From Leifsonia psychrotolerans (lineage in GTDB: Bacteria > Actinomycetota > Actinomycetes > Actinomycetales > Microbacteriaceae), in contig NZ_JACCFM010000001.1 in the NCBI RefSeq assembly GCF_013410665.1, forward strand, positions 3,038,001-3,102,000: DNA of 64,000 nt, written 5' to 3'. The notes below the pieces were generated by a model. It was not told the DNA's origin and searched no databases. It saw only the letters and a list, made by a program, of their open reading frames with translations. Position 1 is the stretch's first letter; every line of letters starts with the position of its first letter. Below are positions 26,537-35,571 of this stretch, piece by piece. The translations under genes and the position numbers were made by a program.

Positions 26537-27028
26537 ATGGTTTTCAGCGCCGCGGCAAAACTCCGCGCGATGACCAAATTGTTGAGTTCGAGCACCGGGG
26601 TGACGGTCAAGAACGGCAAGGTGAAAATCAATGGTGTCGACAAGATGACCGTTGATGAACTGGCCGACATCTACAATGACACTCTGCACAACATGGATGC
26701 CGATCAGGCAACGCTCGGAAGTTACGTCCCCAAAGACCCCGCGAGCTACGAGCAAATTGCCGGCAAGGCTGGTGATGCCCACTTCAGCTTGGACCCCTCA
26801 AAATGGGCCGAGACACAGAAAAAGTACGATCTAACGAACAACGAGATGTACGAGCTTCTGAACAAGCCATTTTTGAATGAGATTATCGAGAAGGAGCTCC
26901 CGGTGCGTTTTACCCACGACCTCGAGGCCAACGCTCGCACATTCTTGGGTCGTGAGCTTAAATATCTGACCGACAATCGCTACAAATTCTCGCCGAAATC
27001 CCTCTTTGCGTATCCCCCAGGAAAGTGA
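26537..27028 (+). CDS. Orphan toxin cassette 1 (5'-truncated toxin)
   Basis: 163 aa (ATG 26537). From 26545 it is almost identical in DNA to the full-length toxin from its residue 307 on ('AAAKLRAMTKLLSSSTGVTV', 'YDLTNNEMYELLNKPFLNEI'), but all upstream secretion and linker regions are missing. After 'PVRFTH' the last ~37 residues differ (DLEANARTFLGRELKYL, ending PPGK). It has no obvious ribosome site, so it may be a silent donor copy that becomes active only by recombination into the full-length gene (inference). The GTGA overlap couples it to its immunity gene. Confidence 0.75.
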   Translation: MVFSAAAKLRAMTKLLSSSTGVTVKNGKVKINGVDKMTVDELADIYNDTLHNMDADQATLGSYVPKDPASYEQIAGKAGDAHFSLDPSKWAETQKKYDLTNNEMYELLNKPFLNEIIEKELPVRFTHDLEANARTFLGRELKYLTDNRYKFSPKSLFAYPPGK

Positions 27029-27390
27029 CCACTATGTACATCGACGGTTTGACTGATTTGCGACACAAGGCACAGGGTCACTTCGGGCCTCGTGCGACGT
27101 ACCGCGCGACCTACGAAGACGACCCCCAGAAAGGCGAAAACGGGTACGTAAAGTTTGTTCTCTATGATTCCTTCGTGTTTGATTTTGGATTCATGGAGCC
27201 GCCGCTCACGGCTCTGGGCTTTTCGTTGGAGCTCGCCGAGAGGACTTCCGAGACAGTACTACTCGGAAAAGATCTTCTCTTTATCGAGAACCGGGAGCCG
27301 GACGTCGAGGACGCGTTCCGGGTCGTGGATGAGTACTGCCGGCTGCGTCTGCCCGACAAGTTTCTGCAGGTGTACGACGCCCTTGAGTGA
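27025..27390 (+). CDS. Immunity protein, cassette 1
   Basis: 121 aa, acidic, no signal peptide. It starts at GTG 27025 (or ATG 27034) overlapping the toxin stop, as in the other cassettes. Family pattern: N-terminal 'MYIDGLTDLRHKAQGHFGPR', core 'FVLYDSFVFDFGFMEPPLTA', and C-terminal 'DAFRVVDEYCRLRLPDKFLQ'. The last third is nearly identical in DNA to cassette 4, whereas residues about 15-75 vary. The immunity role is inferred from position behind each toxin copy and co-variation with it. Confidence 0.72.
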   Translation: MTTMYIDGLTDLRHKAQGHFGPRATYRATYEDDPQKGENGYVKFVLYDSFVFDFGFMEPPLTALGFSLELAERTSETVLLGKDLLFIENREPDVEDAFRVVDEYCRLRLPDKFLQVYDALE

Positions 27391-27467
27391 CGTGCCGCGG
27401 GTATCAATTGGATGGTGTCTCGTTGGCAATCTCGGGATGGTCTCGTCCGTGGGGTGGGGAGGGCCTC

Positions 27468-28519
27468 TTCAACGGCGGCGATAGTTGGACCGACTCCTTT
27501 GGAGAAGTGTGGCCGGGAATCATTGACAGTATCGTCAACGACCCCGGCGGTGCGGCACTGGAAATGTGGAATGGATTCATTGCAGCCGATCACTGGGGTG
27601 GGTACACAGGCGGTGGAGTAGGACGCGTCTTGTTTAACGGTGCGTCACTTTTCGTCGGGGGCGGGGGCGTACTTCGGGGGCTCCAGAGCCTCAAAGGACT
27701 CAGCGCCGCGGCAAAACTCCGCGCGATGACCAAATTGTTGAGTTCGAGCACCGGGGTGACGGTCAAGAACGGCAAGGTGAAAATCAATGGTGTCGACAAG
27801 ATGACCGTTGATGAGCTGGCCGACATCTACAACGACACTCTGCACAACATGGATGCCGATTAGGCCACGCTCGGAAAATTTGTACCCAAAGGCCCCGCGA
27901 GCTACGAGCAAATTGCGGGTAGAGCTGGTGATGCGCACTTCAGCCTGGACGGCTCAAAATGGTCCGAGACACAGAAAAAGTACGATCTAACGAACAACGA
28001 GATGTACTAGCTGAGTATTTGCCGCTCTGGGGGCCAGCAGTATTGCCTTGGGGGGCCACAGCGTCTGCGAGAGATTCGCAGGATTTGGGGCCGCCCCTTG
28101 AGTGCCAGTTCATGGTGGAGCGGCGGGTCGTTGTGAGCAGAGACGGGAGTCGCGTGGTGCGCGCAGGCTGACGGGCCGCGGCTGCGAGAAGGGCTGATGA
28201 GGGGCTGCCGCGCGCAGGCGTTGCCTGCCTTTGCCCTCGGCGGTGCCGACCTGGAGCGCACGCACGCACGCGGACGAGGTCAATGAAAGTCGCTGGTGGC
28301 CTGGGTCATCCCCGGGGCGGCCCCCACTCGAGCAAATACTCACTAGCTTCTGAACAAGCCACTCTTGAATGAGATCATCGAGAAGAAGCTCCCGGTGCGT
28401 TTTACGCACGACCCCGCAGCGATCCAACGTCGATGCTGGGAAAGGAAATCGCGTATCTAAATCTCAACGGCTACAGGTACAACCCCAAAACCGGCTTCGC
28501 GACCTATAGAGGAAAATGA
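27468..28519 (+). pseudogene. Toxin cassette 2, broken
   Basis: Homology to the full toxin begins at 27468 (toxin residue 229, FNGGDSWTD) and continues to the toxin end at 28519. It carries a nonsense codon TAG at 27861-27863 (where intact copies have CAG) and a second TAG at 28008. A 331-bp MITE-like insertion lies at 28012-28342, and a frameshift lies near 28425. Past the frameshift the tail reads 'SMLGKEIAYLNLNGYRYNPK' to a GK end, matching the family. An open frame from GTG 27387 leads into it. Its immunity gene downstream is intact. Confidence 0.88.
28012..28342. mobile_element. 331-bp MITE-like insertion with 5-bp target duplication
   Basis: Termini TGAGTATTTGC...GCAAATACTCA. The first 24 bp of each end match inverted at 19 positions (11 bp, 5 variable, then TGGGGGCC). 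The direct repeat CTAGC (28007-28011 and 28343-28347) flanks it exactly, and removing element plus one copy restores the toxin reading. No transposase frame fits inside, so it is non-autonomous. TG...CA ends and a 5-bp duplication would suit an IS21-type source (inference). Confidence 0.85.
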
Positions 28520-28881
28520 TCAATATGTACGTTGAAGACTTGTTTGATCTGAGCCAAAAAGCACTCAGCTACTTCGGGCCGAAGGCCCTTTTTTGCGGGG
28601 ATCACCTGCCTGACGACGCGACAGAAGGTGATGAAGGGTACGCGCAGTTCCTGCTCTATAATTCTTACGCGTTTGGGTTTGGGTTCATGGACCCCCCATA
28701 TACATCGCTCGCCTTCTTTCTGATTGCCACCGACAGGATTACCACCACTCAGATTCTCGGCAAGGATCTCCTGTTCACCGAGAACCAAGAGAAGGACGTG
28801 CAGAACGCGTTCCGTGTGATGGATGAGTATTGCCGGCTGCGGCTGCCGGACAAGTTTCTGCAGGTGTATGACGCGCTTTAA
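28516..28881 (+). CDS. Immunity protein, cassette 2 (intact orphan)
   Basis: 121 aa, ATG 28516 in an ATGA overlap with the dead toxin. It has the same pattern as the other three: 'MYVEDLFDLSQKALSYFGPK', 'FLLYNSYAFGFGFMDPPYTS', 'DEYCRLRLPDKFLQVYDAL', with its own variable middle ('DDATEGDEGYAQ'). The frame is undamaged although the toxin carries four lesions, suggesting selection to keep immunity (inference). Expression is unclear because the element at 28012 separates it from any upstream promoter. Confidence 0.72.
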   Translation: MINMYVEDLFDLSQKALSYFGPKALFCGDHLPDDATEGDEGYAQFLLYNSYAFGFGFMDPPYTSLAFFLIATDRITTTQILGKDLLFTENQEKDVQNAFRVMDEYCRLRLPDKFLQVYDAL

Positions 28882-29138
28882 ATTGACTGCTCGGGCATCG
28901 GTCTATGAACACGACGTAGATGAATAGATTTGGGTATTGACGCGGCTGGAATTGGAAGCTGTGGAGAATTGGGCAGCCCTTTACCGAGGACGAGGCTCGT
29001 GCGCGTTTTGCGAGTGATGACTCTGACGACTGGTTCAGCGTTGTTGCGTTCAGTGAGAACACGCCGCTGGATGGGCCCGGCAGTACTCCGCATTGGAAGC
29101 CGCTTCCGGAATGGGGTCAGTGGGATTCGTTGGGAGAG
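28882..29138 (+). other. Gap with a possible gene remnant
   Basis: 257 bp. The frame from 28941 has no start codon but about 65 protein-like codons ('RIGQPFTEDEARARFASD', 'DWFSVVAFSENTPLDGPG', 'HWKPLPEWGQWDSLGE'). It ends in a TGA formed by the first bases of the next element. It may be the 3' part of a lost gene; I do not recognise the family. Confidence 0.4.
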
Positions 29139-29546
29139 TGAGTATTTGGTGGGATGAGCGCCACCCAATATTCACTTTCAGCGCCACTGAATATTGACTT
29201 TTGAGGCCAGCAAATATTCTGGGTGAGCGCCAGTCGTCGGAAGAAGCGCGGTATGACCACCGGGATCGCCAACAGCCGACGGATTGCGGTCGTTCAACGC
29301 GTGTTTCTTGGTGGCCATCGAAAGCCCCCAATGTGGCCGTGGCGGTGCCCGTTGGCGGCCACTTTGAAGCGAGTTATCGGCCTCGGTGCTGGCCGCCGCA
29401 GGATAAGCGCGCCGTCCACGTGCTCAGGAACGCAGACACGGTGGCGCTCACACTAAATAGCAGGTGGCGCTCAGCGAGTAGAGCTCGGCAGCAGCAGGAT
29501 GGAGCTCAAGCGGAATACGCGTGGCGCTCAGGAACCCAAATACTCA
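29139..29546. mobile_element. 408-bp MITE-like element or IS remnant
   Basis: Ends TGAGTATTTGG (29139) and CCAAATACTCA (to 29546), with the outer 26 bp inverted at 21 positions (11 bp, 5 variable, then TGAGCGCCAC). This is the same end layout as the element at 28012. Subterminal repeats of (G)AGCGCCAC and AATATTSACTTT occur several times at both ends, as in IS21-type multi-repeat termini. Flanks GAGAG and GGTGA do not match, so no target duplication is left. No transposase frame is inside. Confidence 0.7.
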
Positions 29547-29676
29547 GGTGAGTTCATGGTCTGATGGCGAGGTGCTCCCCGTTGCGGCCGGGGTGTACCG
29601 GGGCGTGGTTTCTTCTCGGCCGGCGGCGGGAGCCTATGGGGCATTCAGATCGGGGTCCCCCGAAACCTGTTGCGCC

Positions 29677-29759
29677 AAAGCCCGGAGGCTCTACCCTCGT
29701 TGGGGGGAACCGGGTTTGCGAGCGTGTTTGCGGCGCTGTAGCGTCGAAAATATTCGGTG
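29677..29759 (+). promoter_or_regulatory. 83-bp conserved leader, copy A
   Basis: Matches 35570-35652 at about 73 of 83 positions by eye without gaps. Begins AAAGCC and includes GGCTCTACCCT, a G6 run, 'CGGGTTTGC' and 'TGTAGCGTCG'. It lies 214 bp before the lipoprotein gene, while copy B lies 110 bp before the WXG100 gene; a shared promoter or RNA leader is inferred. The surrounding gap 29547-29973 has no other feature. Confidence 0.6.
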
Positions 29760-29973
29760 ATTTGCGCGAAATTTCGCTGGGCGTGCGGGGTCTTCCGCTG
29801 AGGTTGGGATGCGGGCACCTTCTTTCGTGTTCTGCGGATCTGCGTGACGGCAACCCGCGGACGGTTCGTCTCCGAACCTCGGCAGTGCTGCAGCCTCAGA
29901 GCGGCTGCACCATCCCGGTTGGCACGGGTTTGAAGAATGAGATCGAGATGGTTTTTCAGAGGGGGACGTGGCG

Positions 29974-30669
29974 GTGAGGAACAAGTCGCGCGCTATCGCG
30001 ATGTGTATTTCGGTTGTGCTGGTTGGCGTGGGATTGGCTGGGTGTGCTGTGGAGGAGGTAATCGTGAATGCTGTGACTCATGGAACCGTGGACGCGGCGG
30101 GTATGACGCGGGCTGAAGTCATGCAGCTCACTCCGGAGGAGCAGTTCGATCTCTTTGGTGAGCGTTATGAGCGTGTTCAAGAGCTCATGACCGGCGCTCA
30201 GCTGCAGATCAGTGACGGCGAGTGGCGCTGGTTGGCCGAGGCTTTCGTCCCGACTGCCGGAGTGTTCGGCCTCAATCCTCCTCCGGGTGCCGACTTTGAG
30301 AACAGCTACTTTCTTGAGAGTACGCGCTCGATCCGAATGCCGGGAGCAGCGGGTGCGCGGGAGGATCTTGATCCGATGATCGCGTACTTCGAGTCGCAGA
30401 ACTGGGACACCACTGTGTCAAGTCGGGGTTCTGATTTCGTGGTTCGGGCCGAGACCGGTGACGGTTACCAGGTTAGCTACACCGTGCAGTCCAACGGGCA
30501 GTACAACCTCAATGTCTACAGTTATGTGTTCTGGGGCGATAGCAACACCCTTCTTGACACGGTGGTCGGCCGAATTCCCAATGACACATCAGACAGTCCG
30601 ACGTTGACGGTTCCAGGCGGCTTCGTTCCGTTTCCGAAGTGGTCTGATCCGGTGATCCCTGACGAGTGA
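29974..30669 (+). CDS. Putative lipoprotein of the T7SS locus
   Basis: 231 aa. The basic start and hydrophobic core end in lipobox 'LVGVGLAGC', so it is predicted to be lipidated at Cys and face outward. The mature part includes 'RAEVMQLTPEEQFDLFGERY' and a later 'YFESQNWDTTVSSRGSDFVV' segment like small DUF-type Microbacteriaceae lipoproteins. GTG 29974 has 'gggggacg' at the right distance (GTG 29968 is too close). Shares leader copy A with the WXG100 gene, linking it to the secretion locus. A decayed copy of its 5' end lies at 30816. Confidence 0.7.
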   Translation: MRNKSRAIAMCISVVLVGVGLAGCAVEEVIVNAVTHGTVDAAGMTRAEVMQLTPEEQFDLFGERYERVQELMTGAQLQISDGEWRWLAEAFVPTAGVFGLNPPPGADFENSYFLESTRSIRMPGAAGAREDLDPMIAYFESQNWDTTVSSRGSDFVVRAETGDGYQVSYTVQSNGQYNLNVYSYVFWGDSNTLLDTVVGRIPNDTSDSPTLTVPGGFVPFPKWSDPVIPDE

Positions 30670-30815
30670 CAGGGTGAAGGCACTGTGGCGGGGTGTGATC
30701 AGGCTTCGTTTCCGGCGCGGGGCATCGGTCTCGGGTCTTCATCGGGGCGGTGAGTGTTGCACAGCAAGTTCCCGGTGCTTCGTCACCTGGTCGGCAGGGC
30801 CGGCGGTCTGTCAGC

Positions 30816-30912
30816 TGGCACGGGTTCGAAAAACGTGATCGGGATGATTTCTCAGAGGGGCGTGGCAGTGAGGCAAAGGTTGCGCGTTAGTGCGTTGTGT
30901 TCGACCGCTTAA
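30816..30912 (+). pseudogene. 5' remnant copy of the lipoprotein gene
   Basis: The sequence from 'ggcacgggtt' through the ribosome site to the first codons repeats 29920-30007 in diverged form. The GTG at 30868 reads only MRQRLRVSALCSTA before a TAA at 30910, against MRNKSRAIAMC in the intact gene. The signal peptide and mature part are gone. The rest of the 321-bp gap 30670-30990 shows nothing else. Confidence 0.6.
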
Positions 30913-30990
30913 TGACAGCGCGAGCTGGGCACTGTGGCTAGGAAGCGTGCCTCATGTGTTCAGTAATCTTTCTCAGAAAGCAGTGAAGTC

Positions 30991-33900
30991 ATGAAACTCC
31001 GTGTGTCTCTTACCGAGTATCCGGGCGGACGTCGTCCCGAAGATCAAGACGTGACCTTGACGGCGGATGTGACGGCGACAGTGGGCGAGGTGGCCCGGGG
31101 TCTCGTTCGGGCGGGCGCCGGGAACCCGCACTTGCTGCCTTTCGCAGCGCATCGGCACGCGTCCTTCACGCTGCGGGCGACGTTTCCGAACCGGCCGGTA
31201 CTGATCCTCGACGCCGGCGACCCGCTCGGTCAATCGGGGATTCAATCGGGAAGTTCGGTTGAACCAGTGTTGGAGTCGCACGCGGGTGACGGGCAACGGA
31301 CGAGGACCCCGGTCGCCACGGTGACGGTGCTCACCGGGGAGCAGAAGGATGTGATATTCCTCGCCGTGCCCGGCGAAAACTTCATCGGTCGTGATCGAGG
31401 CAACCGGATTGAGATTCACGACTCGAGCGTCTCGCGGCGTCACGCGGTGCTACGGACCGACGGCGCACAGCTGATTCTCGAAGATCTCGCTTCGGCCAAC
31501 GGAATTTTCCTCGTCGGGTCCGACAATAGCAACGTCCGGCAGGTGCAGCGATATGAGGTCACCCGATCCTGCGTTGTTCGACTGGGCGATATCGCACTTC
31601 GAATCGAAGTGGGTCCCCCGGCATCAGCCGAACCCCACCGTGATGCGTTCGTCTCCCACCTGCAGTCACCCCGTGTTGACCCGGTGTACACGCCTGAACT
31701 CACCGCGTTGCCTGCCCCGCCGGACCCGCCGGAACCGTCCCGTTTTCCGTTGATTGCAATGCTGGCGCCGCTCGTGATGGGACCAGTGCTGTTCCTGGCC
31801 ACCGGAAATATGCTGAGCCTGGTCTTCGTTGCGCTATCACCGATCATCATGGTTGGCACCTGGCTGGATAACCGGCTTTCGCGGGGCCGGGTTTACCGGG
31901 CAAAACAGCGTGAGTTCGAGGACAATCTGGTTCTGGCGCAGGAGGAACTCGCTCAGGCCCGCGAGGTCGAGCAGGCTGCGCGAAATGCCGAAAGCGTGCC
32001 GCCTGCAGATCTGCTCGCCTTGCCATCCGCTCCGAGCAGCTTGTTGTGGACGCGGAGGCCGGAGCATCGGGCGTTTCTTGAGTTGCGCCTCGGCAAGGCC
32101 ACCCTGCCCAGTCGGAAGCTCATTGAGGTTCCCGCGCGCGGCAAGATCCCCGCCGAGAGTTGGAAGAAGCTCACGGACCTGCGGGATCAGTACTCCGCTG
32201 TCTCCGACGTTCCCGTGCTCGAGCGGATGGATCGCTGCGGAAGCCTCGGCATCGCCGGCCCGCGATTGTGGTCGGAGTCCGTGGCCCGCTCCCTCCTGGT
32301 TCAGCTTCTCGCGCTGCACTCGCCGGCAGACCTGGTGCTGACAACCTTTGCCGATCAGCAGCATTCCGGTCGGGAATGGGCCTGGCTGAAATGGCTTCCG
32401 CACGCCGATTCCGCCTATAGCCCTCTCCAGGCGCCGCACCTTGCCGATGACCTTCGAAGCTCCGCTGTCCTCCTGACCGCTCTGGAAGGGCTCATCGCCA
32501 CTCGCGCTCAAGCAGCTAAGGGCAACACGGTGCGCTCTCGTGTCGATGACAGCGCCTCTGACTCAACCGAGCGGCTCACCCCGGTGTCGGCCCCCGCACC
32601 AACCCCCGCCGTGATCGTTCTTGTGCTCGCTACGACGATGGTCGATCGCACACGCTTGGTCGGAATCGCTGAAGATGGGGCGGATGTCGGCGTTCATGTG
32701 ATTTGGCTCGCCGAGCATCTGAGGGATGTGCCGGCGGCCTGCCGGACCTCGATCGAGACCCGCGAGGATTCCTGGCAAGTGCACTTCGTGCGGCAGGGAG
32801 AGGCCGTGGCGCTCAGCCACCTCGATTCGATGGACACAGCACTCGCTGAGAGTTTTGGCCGTGCGATCGCTCCGCTCGTCGATGCAGGGGCGCGCGTGCT
32901 CGACGAGAGTGACTTTCCGCGCAGTGTTGCGCTCGGGCAGATCCTTCCGAGCGATGTGTTGGGCGCGAGTGATGCGGTGCTCGCCAATTGGCGCGGCAGC
33001 GATAGCCTCGTGGCGTCGTGGGAGTCCGGGCGAGAACGCGACCCCGGGCAACTCACCGCAATCGTTGGCCAAGGGAGTTCTGGCACGGTTGCCCTGGACT
33101 TACGCACGCATGGGCCGCACGCCCTCGTTGGCGGAACGACCGGTTCCGGAAAATCGGAATTCCTGCAGACCTGGATCTTGTCCCTCGCCGCCAACTATTC
33201 CCCGGACAGGCTCACGTTTCTTCTGGTTGATTACAAGGGCGGGGCCGCCTTCGCCGACTGCACCGATCTTCCTCACACCGTGGGGCTGGTCACCGACCTC
33301 AACACGCACCTCGTGCGACGAGCGTTGGCCTCACTCCGTGCGGAACTGCGTTACCGCGAGGAGTTGTTGGCCGAAAAGGGTGCGAAAGACCTCATTGCTC
33401 TGGAACGCCGTTCAGACCCTGACGCGCCGCCAACTCTCGTGATCGTCATCGACGAATTTGCCGCGTTGGTCAGCGAAATTCCAGACTTTGTCGACGGCGT
33501 GATCGATGTCGCGCAACGGGGGCGCTCGCTCGGGCTTCACCTGGTGATGGCTACCCAGCGCCCAGCCGGTGTGATCAAAGACAATCTCCGCGCAAACACG
33601 AATCTGCGGATCGGACTTCGCATGGCCGATCCCGCCGACAGTAGTGATGTGTTGGGGGTCACCGACGCTGCAGAGTTCGCCCCGGAAACCCCGGGTCGGG
33701 GGGCCGTGAAAATTGGAGCGGGACGGCTCATTCACTTCCAAACCGGATACTTGGGCGGACGTTCCGAAGTCGAACACCGAGAACCCGTTGAGATCCGCAC
33801 GCTCGGTTTTGGTGAGCAAGAACCGTGGGTGCTTCAGCCCGAGATCCGGGCGCAGAAAAAGAATACGAAGCGGGGGCCGCGTGATATCGAGGCACTCACC

Positions 33901-35571
33901 GCAAACATTCAACGCGCCGCGACGACAGCGAACCTGGCAGCACCGCGAAAGCCGTGGGTTGATCAATTGCCTGAGGTGCTTCCGCTCAGCACGTTGATCG
34001 CCGAGTTTTGCACGGCAGATCCCAGCCCCGGAATCGTGCTTGGCCTCATCGACGAGCCGCATCTGCAACGCCAGGCGCCCTATGTGATCGATCTGCGTGA
34101 GCTGGGCAATGTCGCAATTTACGGGGGTGCGGGCAGCGGCAAAACCACTGCACTATTAACGGTCGCCGTAGCTTCGATCGCCGCGGATCCGCACACTCAG
34201 ATCTATGGCATTGACGCCGGCGGAGGCCGGCTCATGACCTTGACCACGCTGTCGAACACCGGCGATATCGTTCCCGCGGAGGAGAAAGACCGAGTGGTCA
34301 GGCTTCTCGGCATGCTGAAGGCAGTCGCCGGGGAGCGCGCTGCGGCGAAGCACGAATCGCCGCCGATTCTGCTCCTGATCGACGGCTTTGCGGCCTTCAG
34401 GGATACGTACGAGCACCTCGGTGGCGGGTCAACGCCTTTTGCAGACCTCATTGAAATCACGCGCGCCGGACGGAACGTCGGCATGCACGTCGTGTTTACG
34501 TGCGAGCGTTCCGGGGGGTTCCCGCAGTCGTTGGCCGCCACCATCCCGGAACGGCTTGTGCTTCGTCTCCCCGCCGAGAGCGACTATCAGTCGCTCAACG
34601 TCTCGCCGGCGATCTTCGATGGCGCTCCGGCCGGGCGCGCTGTGCGTATTGGCACGGAGGAGGAGATTCAGTGGGCGCTGCCTGGCGCAAGCGAGGACCC
34701 CGCCGACACCGAAACCGCGCTCGCCCTTCTGCAGTTGCAGCAGCAGCAGATGGGTATTGTGAAACCTGCTGACGTGCCGGAGATCCCGAATCTCATCGCG
34801 CGCGCAGACATTTCGGCGTCAGACTCATCGTCGGTGCCATTCGCGATCGACACGGTGAGTTTTCTGCCGATTGCGGCACCGACCGAGGGGCTCCTGCTGG
34901 TGACCGGGCCAGCGGGATCTGGTCGCAGTACCGCAGTGAAGTCACTCCTCGAAGCCTTTGCCGAGCAGGCACGCGCCTCCGGGCAACCCCTAGATGCGCT
35001 CCTGATCTCACCACGACGATCGGCGCTTCGTGATCTCTCCGTGTGGCAGAACGTCGCAGATTCGCCGGACGAACGGGAAGCCGTGATTGAACGACTCACC
35101 CTTGCCCTCGGAGGGAAGGTTCGATCCGCGTCCGCGTTTAATGCGCTGCCCCTCATCGGCATCACCGGAACGCCTGAGCCTGAGCCTGAGCAAGTGCCTG
35201 CTGCGCCCGAGGGCTTCCCAGCGCTGGGGCATCGTGGTGTGGTCGTGATCGAAGATATCGGCGGCTTCGATGGCACGGGGAACGAGCAGGCGCTGGCGCA
35301 GTTGCTCAAGCTCCTCCGCCGCAGCGAGCTGACGGTGATTGTTGAGGGGGAGAACGCCACCCTGGGCGCGGTGTGGGAGCTTGCGAGTCCGCTGCGAGGT
35401 GCGCGGTGGGCGCTCGCGCTGCAACCCGACGCGAATGATGCTCCAAGCATATTTACGACCCCATTCACACATGCCAGACGAGCAAATTTCCCGCCGGGCC
35501 GTGGCTTCTTGGCCACCGGCGGGCGACTGTCTGGCATCCAAATTGGCGTTCCGCACCCCCAAATTGGCTAA
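30991..35571 (+). CDS. Type VII secretion FtsK/SpoIIIE ATPase, EssC/EccC-like, with FHA domain
   Basis: 1526 aa motor of a type VII-like export system. A ubiquitin-like N-terminal part (1-100) is followed by an FHA domain ('FIGRDRGNRIEIHDSSVSRR', 131-150) and two membrane helices (about 252-291). Three P-loop domains follow: 'GGTTGSGKS' (714-722) with Walker B D821-E822; 'GGAGSGKTT' (1045-1053) with D1131 but Gly in place of Glu; and 'GPAGSGRST' (1306) with Arg for the Walker Lys. Only the first looks fully catalytic, as in known EssC/EccC. N-terminal FHA is EssC-like, but no EccB/D/E, EssA/B or EsaA genes are nearby. Confidence 0.88.
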   Translation: MKLRVSLTEYPGGRRPEDQDVTLTADVTATVGEVARGLVRAGAGNPHLLPFAAHRHASFTLRATFPNRPVLILDAGDPLGQSGIQSGSSVEPVLESHAGDGQRTRTPVATVTVLTGEQKDVIFLAVPGENFIGRDRGNRIEIHDSSVSRRHAVLRTDGAQLILEDLASANGIFLVGSDNSNVRQVQRYEVTRSCVVRLGDIALRIEVGPPASAEPHRDAFVSHLQSPRVDPVYTPELTALPAPPDPPEPSRFPLIAMLAPLVMGPVLFLATGNMLSLVFVALSPIIMVGTWLDNRLSRGRVYRAKQREFEDNLVLAQEELAQAREVEQAARNAESVPPADLLALPSAPSSLLWTRRPEHRAFLELRLGKATLPSRKLIEVPARGKIPAESWKKLTDLRDQYSAVSDVPVLERMDRCGSLGIAGPRLWSESVARSLLVQLLALHSPADLVLTTFADQQHSGREWAWLKWLPHADSAYSPLQAPHLADDLRSSAVLLTALEGLIATRAQAAKGNTVRSRVDDSASDSTERLTPVSAPAPTPAVIVLVLATTMVDRTRLVGIAEDGADVGVHVIWLAEHLRDVPAACRTSIETREDSWQVHFVRQGEAVALSHLDSMDTALAESFGRAIAPLVDAGARVLDESDFPRSVALGQILPSDVLGASDAVLANWRGSDSLVASWESGRERDPGQLTAIVGQGSSGTVALDLRTHGPHALVGGTTGSGKSEFLQTWILSLAANYSPDRLTFLLVDYKGGAAFADCTDLPHTVGLVTDLNTHLVRRALASLRAELRYREELLAEKGAKDLIALERRSDPDAPPTLVIVIDEFAALVSEIPDFVDGVIDVAQRGRSLGLHLVMATQRPAGVIKDNLRANTNLRIGLRMADPADSSDVLGVTDAAEFAPETPGRGAVKIGAGRLIHFQTGYLGGRSEVEHREPVEIRTLGFGEQEPWVLQPEIRAQKKNTKRGPRDIEALTANIQRAATTANLAAPRKPWVDQLPEVLPLSTLIAEFCTADPSPGIVLGLIDEPHLQRQAPYVIDLRELGNVAIYGGAGSGKTTALLTVAVASIAADPHTQIYGIDAGGGRLMTLTTLSNTGDIVPAEEKDRVVRLLGMLKAVAGERAAAKHESPPILLLIDGFAAFRDTYEHLGGGSTPFADLIEITRAGRNVGMHVVFTCERSGGFPQSLAATIPERLVLRLPAESDYQSLNVSPAIFDGAPAGRAVRIGTEEEIQWALPGASEDPADTETALALLQLQQQQMGIVKPADVPEIPNLIARADISASDSSSVPFAIDTVSFLPIAAPTEGLLLVTGPAGSGRSTAVKSLLEAFAEQARASGQPLDALLISPRRSALRDLSVWQNVADSPDEREAVIERLTLALGGKVRSASAFNALPLIGITGTPEPEPEQVPAAPEGFPALGHRGVVVIEDIGGFDGTGNEQALAQLLKLLRRSELTVIVEGENATLGAVWELASPLRGARWALALQPDANDAPSIFTTPFTHARRANFPPGRGFLATGGRLSGIQIGVPHPQIG

